Program-made: the position numbers and the translations under genes
In this document: one piece after another, positions 22,247 through 32,360 of the stretch
How the letters are laid out: each line of letters begins with the position of its first letter
How positions within the stretch are numbered: position 1 is the first letter of the stretch
Notes under the pieces: generated by a model
Databases searched by the model: none
What the model was told of the DNA's origin: nothing
What the model saw: the letters and a program-made list of their open reading frames with translations, nothing else
Source: Crambe crambe
Taxonomy: Eukaryota; Porifera; Demospongiae; Poecilosclerida; Crambeidae
Direction: 5' to 3'
Length of the DNA stretch: 64,000 nucleotides
NCBI GenBank assembly: GCA_963924555.1
Contig: OZ004581.1
Coordinates: 7,665,338 to 7,729,337, forward strand

Positions 22247-23713
22247 TTATAAATAATGATCATAACCAAAAGTAAAATTTTCACAAGTAAAACTGTCGAT
22301 ATCACGTTTTTTGGGAATGCCACACATAACAGCTGCCATTTGGGCATAACCACTACTCCAGCGTACTAATATGTATGACCGAGCAAGGAGAATCACATCT
22401 ACCAGCATGGACACTATTCCTTTGTCCTCTTCATTTGTTATGACATGAGGTCGTTTGTTCATCTTATCAACATGAAAACCTCTGATATCTAAAGATCGAA
22501 ACCTCAGCCCAAACTTAGACACTGCCAAATCCCTGACTGAATGAGAATCAGTGGCCAGAAATATGTAGCTGTTGTTTCCAGTGTACTTATTAGCTCTATC
22601 AACTGCACATTGGAGAGCTTTCATCCATTTTGTTCTATCTTTTATATATTTCATATTGGGATCATCTTTCACTGTATGGGAACCATCAAATCCTGTTCTT
22701 ATATGGAGCCCAACGTACGGTATGCCATCAATTCCTAATACTGTCATGGCACTTTTAATTTCATTGATAAGCAAAGGCTCAAGAACAAACAAATACCTGA
22801 AGACTATCCCTAAAAGATTAACCAGATATCTCCTTGATAAATTAGCGAGACCAGCTTGATTAAGACCCTCTTTTATCCATTTCTGTCCTGTGGTTGTATA
22901 GCTAGACGATAATGTATCCAGTTCTTTGTTAGTTGACAATGTCACAATTGGAGTATCACCCTGTATGGTACTCAATTGACTTTGCCATGTTGTTCTTTTA
23001 ATACTGAATACGTAAAACTTTTTTACATTAGTGTCACTCTTCTTGCTTTGCTTAATTTTGTCTATTGCTTGTTTATCATCCCAGTTAATCATATTTGGTC
23101 TGAGGTAGAGGTTCTCACTAGGATGTTCCCAGTACATCACAAATTTTCTTCTACTGAATATAGCCAGAGCAAATGTAGTTAATACTCCTCTAAGACGGTC
23201 TCCAATTCCACCACATGAACGATCTGATCTGCAGTGCCAAGCTAGCACCCTTTTGTTGCTCATTCTTGACTCATTCCTGGTATAGTCCACCAAAAGGTTG
23301 ATGAACTTCTGATATTGTGGAGGGAAGAAGCCATATTCTCCTGGGTAACATTGGAAAGGAATGCTTTTATTTTCAATACCTTCACGAATGCCTATATCAA
23401 TGTCAGTGCTGTCTCTCTGAGCAAAACCAGTATTATCCACAATGTGATTATCATGAAATTTGAAACTATTATTAGCTCTTTTTCCAGTGTAAAGTTTCCA
23501 TCCATATTCATTAGCTTTTGCTCTAAATTCATTACTCGGAACCTTTTGTCTTGTTGGAGGTAACGCATTGGTATCTTTCACAATTGGTCTAGGTCTGGAG
23601 ATATTCGATGGACTTTGATAATTTAATAAAAGCAATATCCCAACAGCGATAAAGATTATCCAAACATAGATGACCCTGAATTTAAGGCACTGGGTTTGAA
23701 ATAGCCTGGCCAT
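22247..23713 (-). CDS. Fucosyltransferase-like type II membrane protein, copy 3
   Basis: Intronless, 488 codons, start at 23713. Cytosolic tail about 12 residues with Arg/Lys, anchor about 14-31 (VIYVWIIFIAVGILLLL), stem to about 110, catalytic region after it. Motifs: CGGIGDRLRG 167-176, LHIRTGFDG 336-344, FLATDS 385-390, SSGYA 453-457. It has a longer C-terminal end (TFGYDHYL) than its relatives. All blocks judged key in this fold are kept, so it is probably active. Opposite strand to the GT92 genes on either side of it. The exact sugar donor and acceptor are not shown by sequence. Confidence 0.85.
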   Translation of the reverse strand: MARLFQTQCLKFRVIYVWIIFIAVGILLLLNYQSPSNISRPRPIVKDTNALPPTRQKVPSNEFRAKANEYGWKLYTGKRANNSFKFHDNHIVDNTGFAQRDSTDIDIGIREGIENKSIPFQCYPGEYGFFPPQYQKFINLLVDYTRNESRMSNKRVLAWHCRSDRSCGGIGDRLRGVLTTFALAIFSRRKFVMYWEHPSENLYLRPNMINWDDKQAIDKIKQSKKSDTNVKKFYVFSIKRTTWQSQLSTIQGDTPIVTLSTNKELDTLSSSYTTTGQKWIKEGLNQAGLANLSRRYLVNLLGIVFRYLFVLEPLLINEIKSAMTVLGIDGIPYVGLHIRTGFDGSHTVKDDPNMKYIKDRTKWMKALQCAVDRANKYTGNNSYIFLATDSHSVRDLAVSKFGLRFRSLDIRGFHVDKMNKRPHVITNEEDKGIVSMLVDVILLARSYILVRWSSGYAQMAAVMCGIPKKRDIDSFTCENFTFGYDHYL

Positions 23714-24290
23714 GTTAGTAGCCTGGAGATAGTCTGGCGCAAGTATGGCACGCTATCAGTAACAAAACTCAACGTCACGGTATAGACCATTTTTTGTCGG
23801 GGGTGTGTAGTCACATGATACCGTAGAAGGTATGATGATCCTTACCTAAAAATCGTTCTTATGTAGGGCGGAAGCTTCGAAGCTGGCTAGCTGTATTGAA
23901 GAATGCCTTCTAGTTGCTGTACAATAGGCTGCACTAAGCAGTACAGCAAAGAAAAAGGACAGATTCCTATCAATTAAAATCTCCAAACTGGATACTTGGC
24001 CACTTAAACATCATCAATCCAGGTACCACAGTATACCATATGGATCAGGCAAGTCTTCTTTGTCAATCTTGAGCTTTTCAGCATACCTTCTTTCTAGAAA
24101 AGTACAATAGGATCGCATAAAATGCTCTGATAAGGTATCTATAGCTTGCTCTCTGAAAATAGTATTACTTTTCTATTAGCTGCCATTGTTTCTTGCCCTA
24201 CGCAACATGCGACTAGCGCGCGCCCTAGCTAATCGCGTGGGTGGGTCTATCATGTGAGCTTATGAGTCACACCCCCGAGCGAGCGAAGCG
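23714..24290. other. Upstream region of the minus-strand gene
   Basis: No coding signal. Would hold the promoter for the gene at 22247-23713. Ends in a GAGCGAAGCGAGCGAG run that is the target of the next element. Confidence 0.4.
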
Positions 24291-24297
24291 AGCGAGA

Positions 24298-24679
24298 CTA
24301 GTCTGGCATAGCACCGCCCACCGACTTGAGTAGTGGTCTGGTGACATACAATACAACGAGTTGTGCCGTTTAGCAGGAAAACTGCTAAATCAATGAATAT
24401 CATTAAATGACGTTTAATGACGTAAAATTACGCAAACACTTGGCGCCTTTTCCTGTAAGTGTTCGCGCGCTAAAATTGTACCTGCCATCGCGCCATGCGT
24501 GCCAATTAAATTAAGAATAACTATGACAACTGTGATGTCACTGGCTGATTATAATACCGCTTCTACGACACTTCCTGTTAGTAACGCGCGTGCGCATTAG
24601 AATCCGCCGGCACAACTCGTTGTATTGTATGTCACCAGACCACCTACTCAAGTCGGTGGGCGGTGCTGTGCCAGACTAG
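24298..24679. mobile_element. CTAGTCTGG-ended MITE with 7-bp target duplication
   Basis: About 75-bp inverted ends starting CTAGTCTGGC, 382 bp in all. AGCGAGA flanks it at 24291-24297 and 24680-24686. Non-coding. End sequence differs from the CATAGA family, so it is a separate family. Confidence 0.8.
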
Positions 24680-24930
24680 AGCGAGACACACTTGTCATGT
24701 CAATCGAGATTCGCGATATATATAACTAGAGATGCTCGTATAGCATTAGTTGGGCGAGCAAGCAGCCAGTGGTCATTTCAATGTGCTCCTCCCTCACTTA
24801 TGATTCTATAGCCCCAACAGTGACTTTCGATATCTAGCTATTCAGGTTGTTAACTGACTTGGTGCATTCCCAGTTAGCATTAGAGTGTCTTCTCTGAACC
24901 CAGGCTACCACTCCTGTTCAGACTCAGTAG

Positions 24931-25246
24931 CTAGTCTCTCAAATAATGAGCCCTCATATGCTCTAATCTGGCAGCTCTGTGTTCTGCTGACTCTGCTCTC
25001 CTTCTGGCTCTCATTTGCTCTGCTCTTGCAGCATTATCTTCTGCTGACTCTGTACATTCCCTCCTCCTGGCTCTATCTGTCGCATTTCTTTGCTAGTCTT
25101 GTTTTTCTCTGTTCCTTTGACTCTGTTCTCCTTCTAGCTCTGTCTCTTTCATTTCTTTCATGAGGTCTTGCTCTTCTTTGCTGGTCAGTTTCTAGAGGGT
25201 GTTCTGGGGCCCTCCTTCGCTTGTTTTCTGGTTCTCTGGGTTCCAT
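24931..25246 (-). pseudogene. Fragment coding for Arg/Glu-rich short repeats
   Basis: On the minus strand from an ATG at 25246 a frame reads MEPREPENKRRRAPEH and later DRARRRTESKEQRKTRLAKK; after one frameshift (about 25070) it continues RARRRAESAEHRAARLEHMRA to a stop at 24931. The repeat of about 24 residues (R-A-R-R-x-A-E-S-A-E-x-R-A-A-R-L-E-x-M-R-A) resembles, from memory, N-terminal repeats in invertebrate proteins linked to Pif1/Helitron-type helicases. No helicase domain is seen next to it. A plus-strand Leu/Ser frame over the same bases is its shadow. Confidence 0.5.
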
Positions 25247-25571
25247 AATACTCGCTACAATAGTGTTTCAACTTCAAGCTTAACGAAAATGATTGCTTAT
25301 TATGACGTTGCTTAGTAGCTATTTCATGCGCATGCGTAAGCGCATGCGCATTTTGAGTGACGTACGTTACATATAAATATCGCGAATTTCCATTTTGACC
25401 AATTAGTGTGGGGCTTCGCTCGCTTCGCTCGCTCGCCAATTATTTGGTACTACAAATTTCACTTCCGTTTGAACATCGAGTTTTGCGTATGACCTTTGAC
25501 CCCCATTGCCAACTGTACTAGGGTATGTTCGTGTAACATATTCAATCGGCGAGCGAAGTAGTTGGTGAAAG

Positions 25572-26288
25572 CATAGACTATAGAGGTTCCAGAATGGACT
25601 GGAAATGATTAATTACATCCGCCTTGCGGTGTTCCGTATATTTATGGTAATACTTACCGGATATTGTATTCTGGGCCGGCTGTTTCCACCAATTAATTAA
25701 CTGTCTAGTGAATTTCTACAACCAAATATGTACCCAAAATGGATAAAAACAATACCATGCAACACTGCAAACTTTATATGAACTGCTTATATTACAGTAT
25801 GAGCTGGATTGGTTAAACTTGGTCCTAGAAAATTACACAAAGCAGGTATACTGTTTGATAAAGAAAGGTGTAGTAGTTAGTAACAATGTAGTAGAAAGTT
25901 GATATGTATCTTTTAAAACAATTTACTAACATGTACTTCAAGTCCTCAACCACATTAACTATGGATGATAGAACTACTTCAGGAGATAAAATTACACAAA
26001 GTATTTATATGCAATTTTAACTGCTAGAGCACACTTTAACTCGAGTTTTGCTATGACAATAATCCCAAGGTCTTGGCATCTTGTAGTATAGTCTCCCTGG
26101 CAGAGTTCAGCCTCTTCATAGCCACTTATAAGCTTGTACGGTATAACCACTAAAGTGATCTTTCCTGTTCATGGAGATACAGCTGCAGCGCAATAGGCGC
26201 AACACGGATATCACACGACCGGAAGTGCTTGTTAATATTAATTTAATAGGCGTTTCCAGTCCATGTTGGAAAACCTATATAGTCTATG
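25572..26288. mobile_element. CATAGA-ended transposon, 717 bp, 7-bp target duplication
   Basis: Starts CATAGACTATAGAGG and ends with the inverted CCTATATAGTCTATG; GTGAAAG flanks both ends (25565-25571 and 26289-26295). The inverted ends (about 38 bp, with GGACTGGAAA) resemble those of 16600-17706. Non-coding. Confidence 0.75.
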
Positions 26289-26564
26289 GTGAAAGTCATT
26301 TGTACGTCTTATTGGGCTGCAGTGGTTGTGGCAGCTGAATACACATGAGGCTGTATAATGCTTACCACAAGCACTTAGAAAGCCAAACGCCTACAATCCA
26401 CTTAGCGCCTCTACGACAAAATGCTGTAAAAAGCAATAAGTTCTAGCTGTTTGTTCTAAGTGCTATGGGCACGATTCATTTGTGGGGTCGAAGGTCAAAC
26501 GAACGTGCGCATGCGTATTACTAATTATGCCCGCTAGCTATTGACGTACGTATAATTATAAGCA

Positions 26565-26776
26565 GTTCATATAAAGTTTGCAGTGTTGCATGGTATTGTT
26601 TTTATCCATTTGGGGTACATATTTGGTTGTAGAAATTCACTAGACAGTTAATTAATTGATGGAAACAGCCGGCCCAGAATACAATATCCGGTAAGTATTA
26701 CCATAAATATACGGAACACCGCAAGGCGGATGTAATTAATCATTTCCAGTCCATTCTGGAACCTCTATAGTCTATG
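26565..26776. mobile_element. Second, inverted copy of the same transposon end
   Basis: This is an inverted copy of about 212 bp of the left end of the element at 25572 (to about 25790), ending CCTCTATAGTCTATG at 26776. GTGAAA follows it. Its right border is exactly where segmental duplication copy 2 begins. Confidence 0.75.
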
Positions 26777-27739
26777 GTGAAATAGACCGAACTGTGATAA
26801 AATTCTCACTCTCTTCAATAATAAGGTGGATTAGTTTTGACTAACTTATGACTACTTACATACTGTCACCTAATTGCTGTGTCCTCAAACTTGCATAGTG
26901 CCAACTCTATTTTGGGGACACAAGCCATACCTAACCACACCCACTTTATTATTATGTCAACACATCGATAATATCAATATAGGGTTTGAGCATCAAAACC
27001 TCAGCCACGATCATAAACTTGAAATCTCATAGTGTATAGTGCAGTAAAGTGTTACAATCAGAGTGCAACACGACTGCTAATTTTTCAGCCTGTGAATTAT
27101 GAAATCATGCCAATCAGAACACTAGTCAAGAGCCTTGGGGACAAATCAGTTGATCTCTAGTTTATAATAATCATATAGTGCTATCTGAAATTCTGGGAAA
27201 GATTATGAATAAATCCTTCTGTATGTTCACCTATTCATGTAATAGCTCTGTGCAATTTTTGCTCACTTTGTTTTGGAGATGTCACACTGGAAATTTATGG
27301 GTAGTAATTACATTCTTTTGTGACCATGTGGTTACTTAGTTCACTCTTATCTAGCTCTGAGTGGCATTCACCTTGAGCATTAGAGCATCATTCGAGTGCA
27401 CCTAGATCAGAGTGATCTGAACAATTTAGTGCTGATCACATGACTTGGGTCTAATCAAATTCCAGATGGCCCTTCTTATGACTCATCATACTTATAAAAG
27501 AAGATATTTAGCTCCTCTTACTGTAAGCGCTAGAGACTGAGACTGGAAGGTCATAGTCTTAGTTGATCTTCCACTAGGCTCCTGCACAGTTCCTCAAAAA
27601 CATTAAAAGTGTGCTTAAAGAGATTTAAAGCACACTTCTGATTGGTCATAAGTCATGTGATCAGCACTAAGTGTTTCATAATACCATGCTTGTACAACAT
27701 TAATAATCATCAATTTTTATTCAATGTATTATAGTTTCT

Positions 27740-29149
27740 ATGGAGAGAAGTCGTATTCTGTGTGTAGCCATTGCTATTCTGGTCTTAATCATCCTTGTAA
27801 TGACGACAGGAGTGCTGAAAGGGCCACATTACAGACAATTCACCCCTTACCAGCAGGAAAATGAACAAATTGAAGAAGCATCATTGGCTACTGTGACCCA
27901 TTTGACCTCTCACCACACATCTGTGCTCCGTCTCTCAAGTGAACATAGACATACAGAAAAGAGAACACACACTATCTCTCAATCAGTAGCACCTCCACCA
28001 CTTGGGGGAGTAGTAAAACTCATAGATACAGTCGTAGGTGACCATCACTTGTTTTCAGCTTATTATGACTCGAGAAGTAGTTTGCCATATCGACCAGCCA
28101 TCGTGATTTTGGGGTATCGTGGACATGGTAGTCTATACTGTGGTTTCATGTATCCAGATAAAACATTCAAATGCTCAGACAAACCTCTTTATCATTTCTC
28201 ACTTATCGCTCCAAATGTTCGGCCAGAAATGTACTTCTGCTCTGTCAAAAATGGTGACACCATCCCCGAGTACATCATGCTGAGTGCAAACAAAAATTGC
28301 AACCCGTCCTATTTTTCAAATCCCATTCCAGTATTAAATCGGAACCAGAATGTGCCTCAGGGAAAAGTAGGCGTGTGTGCTCATGGTCCTATATACACAA
28401 AAGATAAGAAGAGTGAGAGATTTTTTCAACTTATGGTGGAATTTTTAGCAATGTCCCACGTCTTAGGAGCCAAGACAGTGACAATGTACTCAGTGAACAT
28501 AGACCATGCTGTATTGGAAAAAGTGATCAAGTTATTTCCAGATTTTGTTGAGATAATCCAGTGGATTAATTTGAACAACACTCTTCACTATTATGGGCAG
28601 AGAATACTGCTAAATGATTGCATTTATCGGAACATGTATAGGGTGGACTATTTACTAATGATCGATATCGATGAGATGATTTTACCTGTTAAAACTAATG
28701 ACTGGCAGTCTATGATTAAAAGTCTTGAAAGCAGCGGAAAGTATGCAAGTTTCACCTTCTCCAATAACTTCATTGAAGGGGAGCCCAAAAATATTTCAGC
28801 AGAAATACACGAAGAGAGAAAAATTTGCAGAGACTTGCACCTCCCAAAGTATTTTATCAGAATGAACAGGCTTCCTTGGCCTTCGTTTAAGCAAAACACA
28901 AAAATGAAACTGCTTTTGAAGCCAAAGTTGGTTTCTGCCAGTTGCATTCACGATATATGCAGACAGGTAGTTGGTGGATACAGGAGAACTTACTGGGTAC
29001 CGAAGACCACAGCCTTCATGGCACATTACCGTGTCCCTATTGACCCCTGGTATGTATTTGGGAAGGGAGTCCAGGACGACACAGCCATGAAGTTCAGAAC
29101 TCAAGTCATGGAGGAGTTGAGGCAAAAGTGTTCTTCACTCAGTGAATAA
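27740..29149 (+). CDS. GT92 family glycosyltransferase, copy 2
   Basis: Intronless, 469 codons, identical to copy 1 (13785-15194) except for Leu to Ser four residues from the end (KCSSLSE). Same anchor (about 6-25), GT92 domain (about 205-450) and DID metal site at 309-311. The 960 bp upstream is also duplicated, so both genes should share promoter sequence and expression unless position matters. Reaction: nucleotide-sugar-dependent, metal-dependent transfer in the Golgi; galactose is the known donor sugar in the family. Confidence 0.9.
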   Translation: MERSRILCVAIAILVLIILVMTTGVLKGPHYRQFTPYQQENEQIEEASLATVTHLTSHHTSVLRLSSEHRHTEKRTHTISQSVAPPPLGGVVKLIDTVVGDHHLFSAYYDSRSSLPYRPAIVILGYRGHGSLYCGFMYPDKTFKCSDKPLYHFSLIAPNVRPEMYFCSVKNGDTIPEYIMLSANKNCNPSYFSNPIPVLNRNQNVPQGKVGVCAHGPIYTKDKKSERFFQLMVEFLAMSHVLGAKTVTMYSVNIDHAVLEKVIKLFPDFVEIIQWINLNNTLHYYGQRILLNDCIYRNMYRVDYLLMIDIDEMILPVKTNDWQSMIKSLESSGKYASFTFSNNFIEGEPKNISAEIHEERKICRDLHLPKYFIRMNRLPWPSFKQNTKMKLLLKPKLVSASCIHDICRQVVGGYRRTYWVPKTTAFMAHYRVPIDPWYVFGKGVQDDTAMKFRTQVMEELRQKCSSLSE

Positions 29150-29231
29150 GCTGTAGCTAACTAGCTATTTAAAATAAATAATCCTTATCTCTTTACTGAA
29201 TAAGACAATGCTGCTAAGCTGGCTATTGGTC

Positions 29232-29235
<4 letters not shown>

Positions 29236-29327
<92 letters not shown>
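29236..29327. repeat. GA microsatellite (92 bp)
   Basis: Expanded counterpart of the 62-bp run at 15281-15342. Confidence 0.95.
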
Positions 29328-29329
<2 letters not shown>

Positions 29330-29671
29330 CACTCTATATAGCAATAGTACAGAGCTAGCTAGCTGGAATCGTGCTGCTGGAATAATAAAGCCTTTTTTCC
29401 AAAAATCCGCTCAATTCAAACATTCAAGAGTATGCTCTAGACATCGTTGGAACTAAGTGAAGCGTGACTCTAACCCTTGCGCATGCGCAGATGGTAATGA
29501 TAATTACCATTCTTTCCAGAATTTCTCCCTCCGGTACGTTCTGATTGTGCACCATCAATTATTCTCTTTAGCTACAGCCAGTTCTCAACTGCACTGTAAG
29601 CTGACTCTCCTCCTTTAAAGTTTTGGATTTCTTTGTCACAAGCTTCTTTGAAAAGCTGAATGGAAATTATA

Positions 29672-29823
29672 CAGTGGATTGCAGGTTGCTTGACACTAGT
29701 ACTTCAGCCAGCAAGGTCACATGGACCAATCAGATTCATGCTGACATCATTGCCTGCAAATCTGATTGGTCCATGTGACCTCGGTGTCTGAAGTACTAGT
29801 GTCAAGCAACCTGCAATCCACTG
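29672..29823. mobile_element. TA-flanked MITE with a demonstrated empty site
   Basis: Ends CAGTGGATTGCAGGTTGC and complement, 152 bp, TA on both sides. The paralogous position in copy 1 (near 15690) reads AATTATATCTACACG with no insert, so insertion into a TA with TA duplication is shown directly. Confidence 0.95.
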
Positions 29824-30077
29824 TATCTACACGACATTATCATTACAGTATTTACCATTCTGTATGCAGAAGCTAGCAAGCTAGCTAGCCAATAAAAACA
29901 GTCTGGCGTTGCCGACCCTTTACCAAAGGAAGGTAATTAAAATTAATTATTAGTTTCTCATCCCCGCCCGCATCAATTTTTTACCTACCGCATCAGAAAA
30001 ATGTGATGGGTCACCTGGTCTTTTTTGAACGGTTGTTGCAGCTGTGTGAAAAGGCGGCAAGATGGTGTTTGTTGTTG

Positions 30078-30405
30078 CAGTGGAGTAGGAATAGGAAATT
30101 TATTGGGGGGGCAGGAACGAATCACAGTAATAGCAACAAATATCCGAAATAATCAATCCTTCTGTTGCTAAATTGAGCATATGCATTAGATAACAGTCAG
30201 CAAGCAGCAGTGAAATTGCTGACATCATGCAATGACACATTCATGGATGTAATTGCTTGGTCCTTGGTGCTATATTTTTACTTTCAATATATACTCTTCA
30301 TATTATTATTGGGGGGGGGGGGGGGGGCAGTGCCCCTCCATCTATAGTATTGGGGGGGGCAATAGCCCCCCCTGCCCCCCCCCCCCCCCTATTCCTACTC
30401 CACTG
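30078..30405. mobile_element. hAT-like MITE with 5-bp target duplication and G/C runs
   Basis: Ends CAGTGGAGTAGGAATAGG and complement; TGTTG flanks both sides (30073-30077, 30406-30410). The interior has long poly(G) and poly(C) runs near 30312-30390 that can pair. Non-coding. Confidence 0.75.
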
Positions 30406-30643
30406 TGTTGTGCAAGTCAGGTCTAGCAGGGTGCTAAAGAACTGGTATGGCTGTTCTGTCTCTGAGCAAGGTAAAGTATATCTGGCTAAGCCATTCGCTC
30501 TGGATTGCTAGCAGCTACTAGGCGCTACTAGGCCTAGCAGGGATGGGAGAGAAAGAGACTAGACAGACTAGAAGGCTAACCACAATCAGTACAGTATGGG
30601 GGCAGAAATTTAGCTAGCTATAATGGATCAACTATAATAATAA

Positions 30644-31953
30644 ACGGACACGCGCGTGCGTATAATTATACGCGCGAATTGAGATAACCACACCCCCATG
30701 AAAGAGGTTGCCAAAAGAATTTTGAACGAACTAGCTGCTGCTTGCCTGTACCCATCTTGACTGACTTATACGGCACCACGAGGCTAGGGCTCCTGCAAGG
30801 GAGCGAGCGTTAGGTGTATGGGACGTACTATTCACGCACTGTTGTGACTCCAAGGCTAGGCAACACTCGCCCAGCTTGCAGTGTGGGCCAAAGGGCTCCC
30901 TATTAAGTTTGAGGTCAAAGGTCGGTGCCGTTTAAGTAAGCAAGAGTAATCATATTGTATGAGAGATACTTAAAGTAGGAGATATAAAGTAGGGTGGGTA
31001 TGAGATTAAAAGTAGGGTGTCTGTTATCAAAATGTTATTTATACAGGATAAATGGTCGCAATATCACGATAGATATTGCCCAAAACGTCATCGCTCCTTC
31101 CATATCTTTCTCGCCACATGAATACAGAATGATTGACAGTGCTGTAGCCCGAAATAGCAGGTGTAGTGGCCAAACTGTTGTACGCTGCCCAACCATCTGA
31201 CCAGATGGTGGTTCCTGGCTGTACGTGTGCCAGGATTATGGGTAGAAGGGTAGCAGCATCCCTGTGGTCAACTAGTTCCATATACCCAAGGGCTGGGGTC
31301 ACACTTGTATCACACATTCCAAATACCCATGCTTCTTTATCTGCAGGCCGGCCTCTATTGTAAAGTTATATAAATACCCATGCTTCTTCACTTACATCTA
31401 ATTATACCTTTGGTTTGTGTGAAAACAACGATTCATCGATCGATACAATCTTCCCAGGACCACCCAATTTAATTTCGGGATCGAGGTTGCAGAGTCTGTA
31501 ACTGCACACATCTCTCAACCATGAGTATACCTGGATTGCTGTGGCCTCTGTGACACCAATTTCCTCTTTGGCGTCTGTGACTGGATACTGCCTGGCCCAC
31601 CAATGCATCAACAGAAGCCACTTCTGAAGGGAGAGCTTCGATTTCTCAAAGAAACTACCCTTCCTGATGCTAATGCATTTGTGACAATCAGGACAACGCC
31701 ATCGGCAGCCATCACTTATATCCTGCCTGCTCTGGAGTACCATCGTAGTGCCGCATGGGCACTTTTTCTGGCTGGCAAGAACATGTTTACCCTGCAAGAA
31801 GGTGATAATACCAGGAGTGCCTCCAAAGGCTACAGGCCCAAGCTCAAGAAGAGACATTTCCCGCTTCTTTCCCGCCAAAACTTTAAATTACAATAGTAAT
31901 GATGTCATCACGTTTAATTTCGCGCGTATAATTACACGCACGCGCGTGTCCGT
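30644..31953 (-). mobile_element. Merlin (IS1016/ISXO2-like) DNA transposon, degenerate
   Basis: Inverted ends of about 37 bp start ACGGACACGCGCGTGCGT on both sides (one mismatch early). They bracket an ISXO2-type transposase remnant. An 8-9-bp target duplication as expected for Merlin is not evident, so the insertion is old or the flank has changed. Length 1,310 bp. Confidence 0.85.
31039..31878 (-). pseudogene. Merlin-type transposase remnant (ISXO2-like DDE)
   Basis: Start 31878. The first part has a zinc ribbon (CPCG ... CRWRCPDCHKCIS), then KWLLLMHWWARQYP and the first catalytic Asp in IVSIDESLFSHKPK. Two TAA stops follow in the same frame (about 31400 and 31360), inside an insertion of about 45 bases that repeats EEAWVF from the next block. 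The frame then resumes NRGRPADKEAWVFGM, MELVDHRDAATLLPII and the second Asp in TTIWSDGWAAY. After TVNHS the sequence departs from the family and the final catalytic block is not seen. Inactive copy of a eukaryotic element; the bacterial-looking domain does not mean contamination. Confidence 0.85.
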
Positions 31954-32360
31954 ATAAGGCAAGGTCTCTGTAGCTGTTCTTGTTTCATGAAATTTAATTT
32001 CATAGCTCTTGTGTTGCAATGCTGGATCACAACCAAGCTTGGTAAGCGATTAAAATCTTCCAACTAGCTGAGTTCATAGATAAAAGAAGGTGAAGGGATA
32101 GGGAGCTACGATCAGCCTGCTTTCGTTCTAAATAATGCACAACTCACTGGGCTCGAGAAAGCTAAATTTACATGCTGTCGTTACAACTCAGCTAATAGCT
32201 AGCTAGGGTAACTTACCTTAGAGCTGACTATTATTCGGTTCTATCTATGTTCAATATTCAATTACCATTACATAAACAGGATGTCTGAGTTTTTAAAATT
32301 GCATAAAATTGCATTCCAAAGTATATAAATTAATATACAAACAAAAAAAAAAAAAAAAGG

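Larger units (their letters stand above)
26776..29936 (+). repeat. Segmental duplication, copy 2 (about 3.16 kb)
   Basis: Partner of 12821-15816. The left end abuts a transposon terminus; the right end falls in the loop of the GACCCTTTACC hairpin. It contains a longer GA run and an extra TA-flanked MITE. Confidence 0.95.

Noticed and set aside
22541..23563. Plus-strand frames opposite the fucosyltransferase-like gene (and likewise at 36808-37431 and 54953-55554)
   Set aside because: Complement of conserved catalytic codons; they reappear wherever the gene family does.
31318..31401. Intron removing the stops in the Merlin transposase
   Set aside because: GT is present but the candidate AG acceptors do not restore the frame with the next block.
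31039..31878. Bacterial contamination because of the ISXO2-like transposase
   Set aside because: Inverted ends, AT-rich surroundings and the eukaryotic Merlin family explain it within an animal genome.
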